DNA of 45,064 nt from Fen-1273 sp035516035 (GTDB lineage Bacteria > Bacteroidota > Ignavibacteria > UBA10030 > UBA6906): assembly GCA_035516035.1 (NCBI GenBank), contig DATJAS010000048.1, positions 1-45,064 on the forward strand, given 5' to 3'. Below the pieces are notes generated by a model. The model searched no databases and was not told the DNA's origin. It saw only the letters and a program-made list of their open reading frames with translations. The position numbers were made by a program, and so were the translations under genes. The first letter of the stretch is position 1. Each line of letters starts with the position of its first letter. Shown one piece after another: positions 31,065 to 39,019 of the stretch.

Positions 31065-34028
31065 TTGACAATCCATCTGTCCTTGTTGCGAATTGCAACA
31101 GTCATGGGACTCGCGTTGCTACTTGTCCCGCTATGCGGCGATCGTCCCCGTCCGGCCGATCCCGGAACGAGCGCGTTTCCCGACACGATCGGATGCACGG
31201 TGCGCCCCTGGTACAAGCTCCGGAGCGACGGGAAGCCGGGGAGGCAGATCACGCTCCGGTTCGGAAGCCCGGGCCTGGAGGGGGGGAAAATCCAGATCGC
31301 CTCGGGGGGAATCAGCGAGTCAACGACAGCCCCGCGCCACAGCGTGGATTCTCTTGACGTCTTGCTTCCCCCTTCCATCGGCGTGGATGGAAGCGCCGTG
31401 ATACGCGTGTCGCTCAGCCAGGGAACGAGATCGCTCGAGAGATCCTTCAGCGTGCCCCCGATGCGCCACTGGACGGTGTACGTCTATCCCCACTCCCACG
31501 TGGACATCGGCTATTCCAACACGCAGCAGAACGTCGAGTTCATACACAAGAGGAACATCGACCAGGGGATCGCGCTCGCGGAGTCGACGAGAGCGTATCC
31601 CGACGGCGCGAAATATCTCTGGAACACGGAGGTGATCTGGCCGTTCGAACGGTACCTGGCTTCCGACCCCGCATCCGCGGGACGGATCGCCGAAGCGGTG
31701 AGGCGGGGTGAACTCTGTCTCGACGCATCCTATGTCAACATCATGACGACGTCGTGCAACGACGAGGAGATGGTGCAGCTCCTCCGTCCCGGCAGGGAGG
31801 CATCACGGCTCACGGGAAGCCCGATCGACACGTACGTCCAGGTCGACATACCCGGCATGTCGTGGGGACTTGTCGGGGTGATGGCCCACGAGGGAATCCG
31901 CTACGTCATGACGATGCCGAACGGCGGCCGCGGGAACGACGAGATGGTCTCGCGCTTCAGGTACCTTCCCTTCTGGTGGGTGGGACAGGACGGCACGTCG
32001 AAGGTGCTCTTCCTGAACGCCGGGGGATACGGCGCGGGGATGGACAGGGGGGGCGCCACCGGCCGTCCCTGGTTCGGGCAGAGGGACAGGGAGAGGATTC
32101 CTGCGGTCGTGCGGAGCGGCAAGCCCCGCGAGAATTTCCTCGACCGGACGCTCTGGCGCGAGTTGCCGGCGCTCGAGGAGGCCAACTATCCCTACGACAT
32201 ATTCCCCGTCGCCTGGGCCATGTGGGACAATGCGCTCATCGACGCCGAGCTCGCCGAAGGCGTCAGATCGTGGAACGCCGAGTACGCATACCCCCACGTC
32301 GTCATCGCGAGCGCCCACACGATCATGTCGACGTTCGAGAAGCGCTACGGCAACAGGCTCCCGGTCGTGAAAGGGGATTTCAGCGAGTACTGGACGGACG
32401 GCCTCGGGACATGCGCGCGGGAAACGCGCCTCTTCATGAATTCCCGGGAGCGCCTGACGCAGGCCGAGACCCTCTGGCCGATGCTCCGCGCCGGGAAGCC
32501 GGCCCCGCGGGGAGATTTCGACGAGGCGTGGAGATACCTCCTGCTGTGCAACGAGCACACATTCGCCACAGAGAACTCGTACGAGCCCTATTTTTCAGAC
32601 GCGATCTGGCGCACGAAACAACATTATTTCCGGGAAGCCGACTACAGGAGCCGCGCGCTCCTGGATGACGCGCTCGCCCCCGCTTCGGACAAATCGAACG
32701 GCGCGCTCGGGCCGTTCGAGGGACCTTCGGGGGGCGGCATCGCGGTGATCAACACGAATTCCTGGGCCCACGGCGGAGCGGTCACGCTCGGGCCCGCGGA
32801 GAGCCAGATCGGGAACAGGGTCGTCGACGCCGCGGGTCGGGAAGTTCCCTCGCAGAGACTTTCGGGGGGAGATCTCGTCTTCATCGCGCCCGATATCCCC
32901 GCGTTCTCCTCCGCGCATTTCACCGTCGTGAAAGGGGCACCTGGAGCGGCGGGGGGCTACGCCTGTACGGACACGTCGCTCGATAACGGCGCGCTGCTCG
33001 TCGTCCTTGACAGGAAAAGCGGCACGATCGCACACATGGTGGAGAAGGCAACCGGGCGTGACTACGCCGCGACGTACCAGGGAGGCGGGCTCAACGCATT
33101 CCGGTGGCTGCCGGGCCGGGGCGCCGGCGAAGCGCGCGCCGACACAGTGGTCTCTGTGAAACTGACGGAGGCGGGCCCGGTCGTCGGCGAGATTGAGGTG
33201 CTGTCCCGTGCCCCGGGGTGCCGTTCGGTGACGCGGTCAGTGCGGCTCGCCGCGGGGGAGCGTTTCGTCGAGATCACGAACGTGGTCGACAAGCTTCCGC
33301 TGCTTCCAAAGGACGGCATACATTTTGCGTTCCCGTTCAATGTCCCGGGAGGAACCACGCGCGTCGATATCCCATGGGGCGTGATCAGAACAGACGCCGA
33401 CCAGTGGGCGGCTGCTAACCGGGCCTGGTTCACCGCCGAGCGGTATGTCGACGTGTCAAATGACGGGTCCGGCGTGACGGTCTCGTCGCTCGACGCCCCG
33501 CTGTTTGAAATCGGGGCCATGACGGCGAACAACACCGCGGGGTGGGACGGGAAGGGAGATGTCTGGCCGAAGGAAACGGCCCCGGGGCAGACGGTGTTCT
33601 CCTGGGTGATGAACAACCACTGGTTCACGAACACGGAGCTGACGCAGGACGGGCCTGTTGCGTTCAGGTACAGGCTCTACCCGCACGCCGCGTTCGATCT
33701 CGCCCGGGTGTACAGGTTTGCCGCGGAGCAGGCGCAGCCCCTCATCGCGATGGCCACAAGCGTCAATCCGATCGCCTCGCCGCTCATCGCTCTCGGCGGG
33801 GACCGTGTGGCCGTCACGATACTGAAGTCTACCGCGGACGGCAGGCAGATGATCGTGCGGATCCGCTCACTCTCGGAGAAGGATGAGACGGCGGCGCTTG
33901 CGTTTCCTGCGCGCCTCCCCCGGAGCGTGCGCGTGTGCGACCGGGGCGAGACTCCGGGCGCGCAGGATGCATCCGGCGGGGTCCGCGTGCCGGCGATGGG
34001 GTATGTTACGCTTGCCGTCGAGTGGTGA
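31065..34028 (+). CDS. Glycoside hydrolase family 38 (alpha-mannosidase-like), exported
   Basis: 987 residues. A hydrophobic segment (TVMGLALLLVPLC) near the start indicates export, perhaps with lipid anchoring at Cys24, though the lipobox is poor. After a short beta domain, the GH38 catalytic barrel begins with HSHVDIGYS (His143, His145, Asp147, zinc site). The candidate nucleophile is Asp261 in YVQVDIPGMSWG. CNEHTFATENSY follows near 500. The C-terminal half is the usual beta-sandwich mannosidase region. GH38 enzymes cleave alpha-mannosides. TTG 31065 is chosen because GGAGG stands eight bases upstream. An ATG at 31104 is weaker. Confidence 0.88.
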   Translation: MTIHLSLLRIATVMGLALLLVPLCGDRPRPADPGTSAFPDTIGCTVRPWYKLRSDGKPGRQITLRFGSPGLEGGKIQIASGGISESTTAPRHSVDSLDVLLPPSIGVDGSAVIRVSLSQGTRSLERSFSVPPMRHWTVYVYPHSHVDIGYSNTQQNVEFIHKRNIDQGIALAESTRAYPDGAKYLWNTEVIWPFERYLASDPASAGRIAEAVRRGELCLDASYVNIMTTSCNDEEMVQLLRPGREASRLTGSPIDTYVQVDIPGMSWGLVGVMAHEGIRYVMTMPNGGRGNDEMVSRFRYLPFWWVGQDGTSKVLFLNAGGYGAGMDRGGATGRPWFGQRDRERIPAVVRSGKPRENFLDRTLWRELPALEEANYPYDIFPVAWAMWDNALIDAELAEGVRSWNAEYAYPHVVIASAHTIMSTFEKRYGNRLPVVKGDFSEYWTDGLGTCARETRLFMNSRERLTQAETLWPMLRAGKPAPRGDFDEAWRYLLLCNEHTFATENSYEPYFSDAIWRTKQHYFREADYRSRALLDDALAPASDKSNGALGPFEGPSGGGIAVINTNSWAHGGAVTLGPAESQIGNRVVDAAGREVPSQRLSGGDLVFIAPDIPAFSSAHFTVVKGAPGAAGGYACTDTSLDNGALLVVLDRKSGTIAHMVEKATGRDYAATYQGGGLNAFRWLPGRGAGEARADTVVSVKLTEAGPVVGEIEVLSRAPGCRSVTRSVRLAAGERFVEITNVVDKLPLLPKDGIHFAFPFNVPGGTTRVDIPWGVIRTDADQWAAANRAWFTAERYVDVSNDGSGVTVSSLDAPLFEIGAMTANNTAGWDGKGDVWPKETAPGQTVFSWVMNNHWFTNTELTQDGPVAFRYRLYPHAAFDLARVYRFAAEQAQPLIAMATSVNPIASPLIALGGDRVAVTILKSTADGRQMIVRIRSLSEKDETAALAFPARLPRSVRVCDRGETPGAQDASGGVRVPAMGYVTLAVEW

Positions 34029-34063
34029 AGCCGCGGGGGGCGATCAGGCGCCGGCAACGACAT

Positions 34064-35053
34064 TCACGAAATCTGCCGGTCGTTTCTGAAAACGCCCAGG
34101 AAGTGCCGGAGAAGGAAATAGCCGAGGCAGACCCCTCCTGATTCCAAAAGGAGGAACACGCCGATGACGAGCGCGACGCGGCCGGCGTCCCGGGGAGGCC
34201 CCTCGGCAGCGAACTCCGCGAGGGCAAGGAGAAGTCCCGTGGCCAGGGACCCGATGACGACGAGCCTCCAGGGATGCACCCGGGGGTTGAGCGACGCAAC
34301 AACCGCACGGGGACCGGTCTGCACGGTCTTCCGGGGAACGATCTTCCGCCAGATGCTCTGCAGATCCCCGGGGAAGTCGACCTCCGGGACTTCCGGGCAG
34401 GGGAACATCGCCTTCGCAAGGAGCGCAACGGAAAGGAGGAGGACCGCCATGCCGAATGCGGCCGTGAAGAACGCGCCCGCGATCCCCTCCCGCCAGCCGG
34501 CGGGATAGAGCACAAGGAGCGCCATGCAGATCAGAAACGGAACCATCTGCGGCGCACGGAGGGGATTCTGCGAGCACCTGCCGGAGTGCCGCGCGATACG
34601 GATGAGAAGGGCGCACAGGAGGAGGGGAACGACAAGGAGGGCCGCGGTCAGGAGGATGAGCAGGTTCCCCGCCTGCGTCCCGTACCACATGGCGGGGGCG
34701 AGTGCCAGCGCGGCGATATCCGCCAGCGCCGTGACGGCGATGGCTGTCTGCGAGACGGCGACGGAGCGGAGCACGTATGCCTGGCGAACGGGAAAGGACT
34801 CCCCCGGCACGGAGGGACGAAACGCCTTCAGGGCCGCCAGGACGCCCGCAGCCAGCGCGACCTGGACGCCGAACGAACCAACTGCGTCGAAAGGATCGAC
34901 CGCGAAGGGATTGACGCAGAGGAGATCGGGGTCGTGTTTCGCCCTGTCGAAGAGTACGATGAACAGCGCCGAGAGGAGGAGACCCGTCGCCGAGGCCATC
35001 CGGAGCGACGCGACTGCTTCCCCCGACTCCCCTTCATGGACCGCTTCGCTCAC
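34064..35053 (-). CDS. Polytopic membrane protein, unknown function
   Basis: 329 residues with about seven or eight hydrophobic segments, for example ASATGLLLSALFIVLFD, GVQVALAAGVLAALKAF, LLILLTAALLVVPLLLCALLI, GMAVLLLSVALLAKAMF, RLVVIGSLATGLLLALAEF and VALVIGVFLLLESGGVCLGYFLL. A cytosolic loop with FPCPEVPEVDFPGDLQSIW interrupts them. I recognise no family and see no catalytic signature. The ATG overlaps the phosphoesterase stop (ATGA), so it is co-translated with it, which suggests a joint role at the envelope. Confidence 0.75.
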   Translation of the reverse strand: MSEAVHEGESGEAVASLRMASATGLLLSALFIVLFDRAKHDPDLLCVNPFAVDPFDAVGSFGVQVALAAGVLAALKAFRPSVPGESFPVRQAYVLRSVAVSQTAIAVTALADIAALALAPAMWYGTQAGNLLILLTAALLVVPLLLCALLIRIARHSGRCSQNPLRAPQMVPFLICMALLVLYPAGWREGIAGAFFTAAFGMAVLLLSVALLAKAMFPCPEVPEVDFPGDLQSIWRKIVPRKTVQTGPRAVVASLNPRVHPWRLVVIGSLATGLLLALAEFAAEGPPRDAGRVALVIGVFLLLESGGVCLGYFLLRHFLGVFRNDRQIS

Positions 35054-36027
35054 GGCTGGAACAGGTCCTGAATAACGAATTCCGACGTGATGCCGAACAT
35101 CTGGGCGCTGGGAGGCTGCGTCCCCGACGGCTCCAGGCCGTAGATCGCCTCGAGCATCCGCAGCAGGCTCACGTGCGTGACCCCGTTCCCCTCCGCGAAT
35201 TCACCATGCTTGACGTGCGCCCCCGCGATGATCGTCGGGATCCTGTTCTCGATGTCAACGTACTTGCTCGCCGGGTTCGTCAGCCCGGAGAAGTCCGTCG
35301 GGTCGTCCGATTCATCGAACGTCAGTATGAGGAGGCTGTTGTGCTCCTTCGCCCACTGGTAGTAGGGATCGATGTTCTCCTTCAGCCATGCGTCCCCGTT
35401 TTTGACCGCGACGTCCGGGTGATCGCCGGGATCGTGCATGTCGTGGATCAGGTTCGGGATCACGAACGAGACGGTGGGAAGCGAGCTGTAGTCCCGGGGG
35501 AAGAGCGTGAGCGGCAGGTTCGTGGAGACCCTGGGGTCGCTTCCCTGCGGGATATTGCCGAAGCTGATCCAGGGGACGTGCTTGCGCGCGTAATGTCCCT
35601 CGCGGGCGACCGTGCTGCCGACTTCGGGGAGGTCTTCCGAATACCCCTTGAACGTAAACCCGTTGTCGAAGAGCTGCCGCCCGAGGTTGGGGGTCTGGAA
35701 GGGGTACACCCTGTGCGTCTTCTTGCTCGGAACGACGTCGTTGAAGCCGACGGCCTGGTTGCTCCCGGAGAAGAGCCAGAAGTAGTTCCCCTCGCTCTTG
35801 TGCTCCTCGGCGTACATGCGCGTGAGGTTCGCCCCCTCGGCCACCAGCACGGAGTTGATATAGGGGGCTGAGGAATTCCCGACGACCTGCGAGTAGTACT
35901 TGTTCTCCTCGACCACGATCACGATATGGTCGTAGCGGGGGAGCGATTGTGCCCCCGCGGCATCCTGGGCACGGGCAGCCCAGAGGGGAAGCGCGCAGCT
36001 CATGAGGATCCAGACGTGCCGGTTCAT
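35050..36027 (-). CDS. Secreted phosphoesterase / acid phosphatase family protein
   Basis: 325 residues with a signal peptide (1-21, ending ARA). The fold is that of the phosphoesterase family that includes AcpA acid phosphatases and phospholipase C: YDHIVIVVEENKYYSQVVG at the start, AEEHKSEGNYFWLFSGSNQ (the counterpart of the HPSxPNY segment), SFVIPNLIHDMHD, NSLLILTFDESDD and a C-terminal GVTHVSLLRMLEAIYGL. Metal-dependent cleavage of phosphomonoesters or phospholipid head groups in the periplasm is expected. It overlaps both neighbours by four bases. Confidence 0.9.
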   Translation of the reverse strand: MNRHVWILMSCALPLWAARAQDAAGAQSLPRYDHIVIVVEENKYYSQVVGNSSAPYINSVLVAEGANLTRMYAEEHKSEGNYFWLFSGSNQAVGFNDVVPSKKTHRVYPFQTPNLGRQLFDNGFTFKGYSEDLPEVGSTVAREGHYARKHVPWISFGNIPQGSDPRVSTNLPLTLFPRDYSSLPTVSFVIPNLIHDMHDPGDHPDVAVKNGDAWLKENIDPYYQWAKEHNSLLILTFDESDDPTDFSGLTNPASKYVDIENRIPTIIAGAHVKHGEFAEGNGVTHVSLLRMLEAIYGLEPSGTQPPSAQMFGITSEFVIQDLFQP

Positions 36028-38942
36028 AGCGAATTCCTTTCCTGGCTGGAATGGGCGGCGCGCGCCACCGTTTCGATCGCGATGGCCGCCACCGCGGCGC
36101 CGTAGTCGAGGTCGATGTTCACCATCGTGTCTTTGGTATCGTGATACCCTGTCCGGTTGATGTCGTAGTTCTCCATGAAGAGGATCACCGGGATCCCCGC
36201 ATCGGAGAAGATCTGGCCGTCGGTATTAAAGAGCGAGCTGCGCGGGTCGCGGGGGATGCGGACCTCACCCCGCAGTTGCGGATGGCGGGCGATTGCCGGG
36301 ATCGTCTTCCCGTCCCCGCTCCGCTTACCCCTGTTCAAACCACGGCGGGCGGGAAGGCGGTTCCACTCCGCCGCACCCGCATTCCACATCCTCGCCGCCA
36401 GGTGGGCCTGGTACGCGAGGCGGTACGAGCGCGGGCTCAGCCCCGGGGAAATCTGAAAGACGTCCCGGTAGGGATGCCTGTTGTGCGCGACCATGTCGAG
36501 CACGCACACCCCCTCGATCCCGACCTGCGAGAGGTCGACGCGGCTCCCGTCCCCCGTCCGCAGGCGGAGCGACTTCTCAACGATCTGTCGAGCGAGGTAG
36601 CGCGCTCCCATGCAATCGGCCGGGAACTCCTCCCCCGTCAGGTGCACAAGCCAGATGTCGCATTCGAGCCGGCCCGACCGGCTCAGGCCGAGGAACACCG
36701 GGGCACCGAGCATGAGCGCCGCCGTCGCGGAGTGATTGTCGTCGGCGCCGTGGGCGGCAACGCGGGCCAGGCGCCCCCCGCTCTCCTTATAATAGAGATC
36801 CTCCATGTACGCGGTGTCGTAGTGATCCGCCATGATCACCGCCCGCGACCTGTCCCTGCCGGGGATGACGACGAGGAGGTCGCGCTCCCGCTCCTCCCCT
36901 TCCTGGTTCGACCGCCATCCCCCCATCCAGTCAAACGCGAAATCCGTCTCCCACCTGAACGGGAGATCTCCCGCCAGCGCCTCCGACTCCATGCCGCTCG
37001 CGGCGATCACGTCCCTGTAGTAATCCAGGAGCCAGTCTCCGAGCGCTTCGAGGTCGCGGTGAGCCCTGCTGCGGATGGATTTCGTCGGCGGGTCGTTCAC
37101 GCAGTCGGCATTCTCCTTCGTCTGGAACCTGCCGGTGGAGAGGCGGGCGATCGTCTCCCAGTACTGCTTCTCGAACTTCCTCGTCGCCGTGGCTTCAAAC
37201 GTGAGCGACGCGGGCAGCGTTTCCGGCTCGTCTCCCGCACCTCGCAGCATGCGTCCGAGCACCGTCGCGAGCTCGCGCGCCTCCGACGTACGCCTCCGCC
37301 TGAGCCGGCGGAGCCAGTCTTCCGCCGACTCGCCCCGGGGAATGTTGAGTATGCTCCCGGCAAACTCCGCCGGCAACCGTGCGCCGCCCAGGAACTCCGA
37401 GACCTCGATCAGCTGGCTGGAGTTCAGCGCGTTCTGGTGATCCGCGTGCTCGTACTTCCTCCGGAACCCTTCCATCGCCGACTTCAGATGCGGCCGACGG
37501 GCAAGCTCCGGCCAGAGCTCGACGGGATTGTCGAGATCCGGCTCCCGCGCGTCGTACGCCGTGAGATACCCCGACGGGCCGTCCTCCAGGACCCGGGGGG
37601 CGCGCGTCTTCGGATCGACCCAGGCCACAAGCGGCAGGTGCCAGTACACCTCGTACTTCCCCGCGCGCATCGCGGGGAACTGGAACCTGTACCCGAATTC
37701 CCCTCCCTGTCTGAGCGCCGCGGATGCCCGTTCGATCTCCTCGCGGGAAGCCCGCGGACCGTCAAGGAGCAGCTCGCACTCGTGCGTCCAGACCTGTGCG
37801 TTGCGCGCCATCGGCTTGTTGTAGAGGTCGACGTCGATCGGCGCCGGGCTGAAGAGCACGTGCGCGACCCTGTCCTCGTCCGCCCGGACCGTCAGCTCGT
37901 CCCTGTGGCGCTCCACGCGCTCCCACCTGTGCGTGCGCCTGTACGTGTTCCGCCAGGTGTGCGCGCCCTTCCGGGGCGCTTCGTTTCCCGGTCGCGGCTC
38001 GTGCATCCAGCCCGACTGCGGGATGCGCAGGCCCACCGACCCCTCGCTCCGCTCACAGACGTTCAGGAGCGGTATCTGCGTGGCAAACGTGAGCCGGCGC
38101 CCGAGCCGGAGATAGTCCCGCGCACCCCAGAAGAGAAGGCTCCCGGGAGAGGGAATGAGGTGGAGCCGGCCGGCCGCGTACGCGTCCCGCACATTGAGCG
38201 GAAGGAGGCCGAAGGGACGGAACGTGAGGAGGAACTTCGTCCCCTCGGCCCCTTCAGCACATTCCGCGTCGCTCATCAGGTAGGGCGCGGTCCACGAAGG
38301 AAGTGGATCCTGCCGCCAGCGCTCCGCAACGGACTCCCCGCCGCCCGGGAGTACCCGAAATCCGGCCGCGCGGAGGTCGGCGACGCTCCCCGGCGACATG
38401 CGATACGCCGCGACGAGGAGGCGCCTGACGAACTCCTCTGAGGACTCCCGGGGCCGCTCGACACCCGGGGCGGAGTAAAAGCTCTTCCAGAACGCGCGGT
38501 CGGGTCCCTGTTCGCTCCCGCCAAAGAGCGTCCACCTGACGCGCCCCTTGTCGTCCTGCGTCTTTGCAAGAGCAAGGGGAAGGAGCGTCACGAATCTCTC
38601 ATGGCGGGGCGCTCGAGCGGCGGCGAGGGCGGGAGGATAGTACGGGTTTCCTTCGAGCTTGCTGCGGCTGATCCCCCGGGCGGCAAGATCGGTGTGGAGG
38701 CGCTGCAGGCGGTGAAGCACCTCGCCCGCGACATGCGTCAGGCCGGGATGGATTTCCTGCGCTTGCTCCCTCTCGCTCACGAGCCAGGCATGCGGCTTGC
38801 CGCTCACACGGGGTGCGGGGACGTCACCGTCACAGGGGCGCCACCCGATGCGCGGCGGAGGCATAAACTCCGAGTAGGCGACGATGGAACCAATCTGACG
38901 CGGCGGATCGCTCAGCAACAGATCCCAGCCCTGGCGTTCCAT
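36024..38942 (-). CDS. Large M28-type metallopeptidase with unassigned N-terminal region
   Basis: 972 residues. The last 300 hold an M28 zinc aminopeptidase domain: MADHYDTAYM (His707, Asp709), HGADDNHSATAALM (Asp734/Asp735), HLTGEEFPADCMGARYL (Glu771/Glu772), NTDGQIFSDAGIPVILFMENYD and GYHDTKDT with the final His. The first 680 residues match no family I know. They are rich in Arg and Trp, with motifs such as SWTAPYLMSDAE, RLHLIPSPGSLLFWGARDYL and GKYEVYWHLPLVAWVDPKT that suggest beta-sandwich domains. There is no signal peptide or membrane segment, so it is probably cytoplasmic. Start ATG 38942 has GGAG nine bases upstream. First gene of a tight three-gene unit with four-base overlaps. Confidence 0.82.
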   Translation of the reverse strand: MERQGWDLLLSDPPRQIGSIVAYSEFMPPPRIGWRPCDGDVPAPRVSGKPHAWLVSEREQAQEIHPGLTHVAGEVLHRLQRLHTDLAARGISRSKLEGNPYYPPALAAARAPRHERFVTLLPLALAKTQDDKGRVRWTLFGGSEQGPDRAFWKSFYSAPGVERPRESSEEFVRRLLVAAYRMSPGSVADLRAAGFRVLPGGGESVAERWRQDPLPSWTAPYLMSDAECAEGAEGTKFLLTFRPFGLLPLNVRDAYAAGRLHLIPSPGSLLFWGARDYLRLGRRLTFATQIPLLNVCERSEGSVGLRIPQSGWMHEPRPGNEAPRKGAHTWRNTYRRTHRWERVERHRDELTVRADEDRVAHVLFSPAPIDVDLYNKPMARNAQVWTHECELLLDGPRASREEIERASAALRQGGEFGYRFQFPAMRAGKYEVYWHLPLVAWVDPKTRAPRVLEDGPSGYLTAYDAREPDLDNPVELWPELARRPHLKSAMEGFRRKYEHADHQNALNSSQLIEVSEFLGGARLPAEFAGSILNIPRGESAEDWLRRLRRRRTSEARELATVLGRMLRGAGDEPETLPASLTFEATATRKFEKQYWETIARLSTGRFQTKENADCVNDPPTKSIRSRAHRDLEALGDWLLDYYRDVIAASGMESEALAGDLPFRWETDFAFDWMGGWRSNQEGEERERDLLVVIPGRDRSRAVIMADHYDTAYMEDLYYKESGGRLARVAAHGADDNHSATAALMLGAPVFLGLSRSGRLECDIWLVHLTGEEFPADCMGARYLARQIVEKSLRLRTGDGSRVDLSQVGIEGVCVLDMVAHNRHPYRDVFQISPGLSPRSYRLAYQAHLAARMWNAGAAEWNRLPARRGLNRGKRSGDGKTIPAIARHPQLRGEVRIPRDPRSSLFNTDGQIFSDAGIPVILFMENYDINRTGYHDTKDTMVNIDLDYGAAVAAIAIETVARAAHSSQERNSL

Positions 38943-39019
38943 GAGAGGAATCTCCCCGCTGTGATGGTCCGGATGAAGATACTACAATGAGGCAACAGGT
39001 GAAACAGGCCCCGCGCGCG

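Noticed and set aside
34029..34063. Terminator between the convergent GH38 and membrane-protein genes
   Set aside because: No stem with a following T-run is visible in the 35-base gap.
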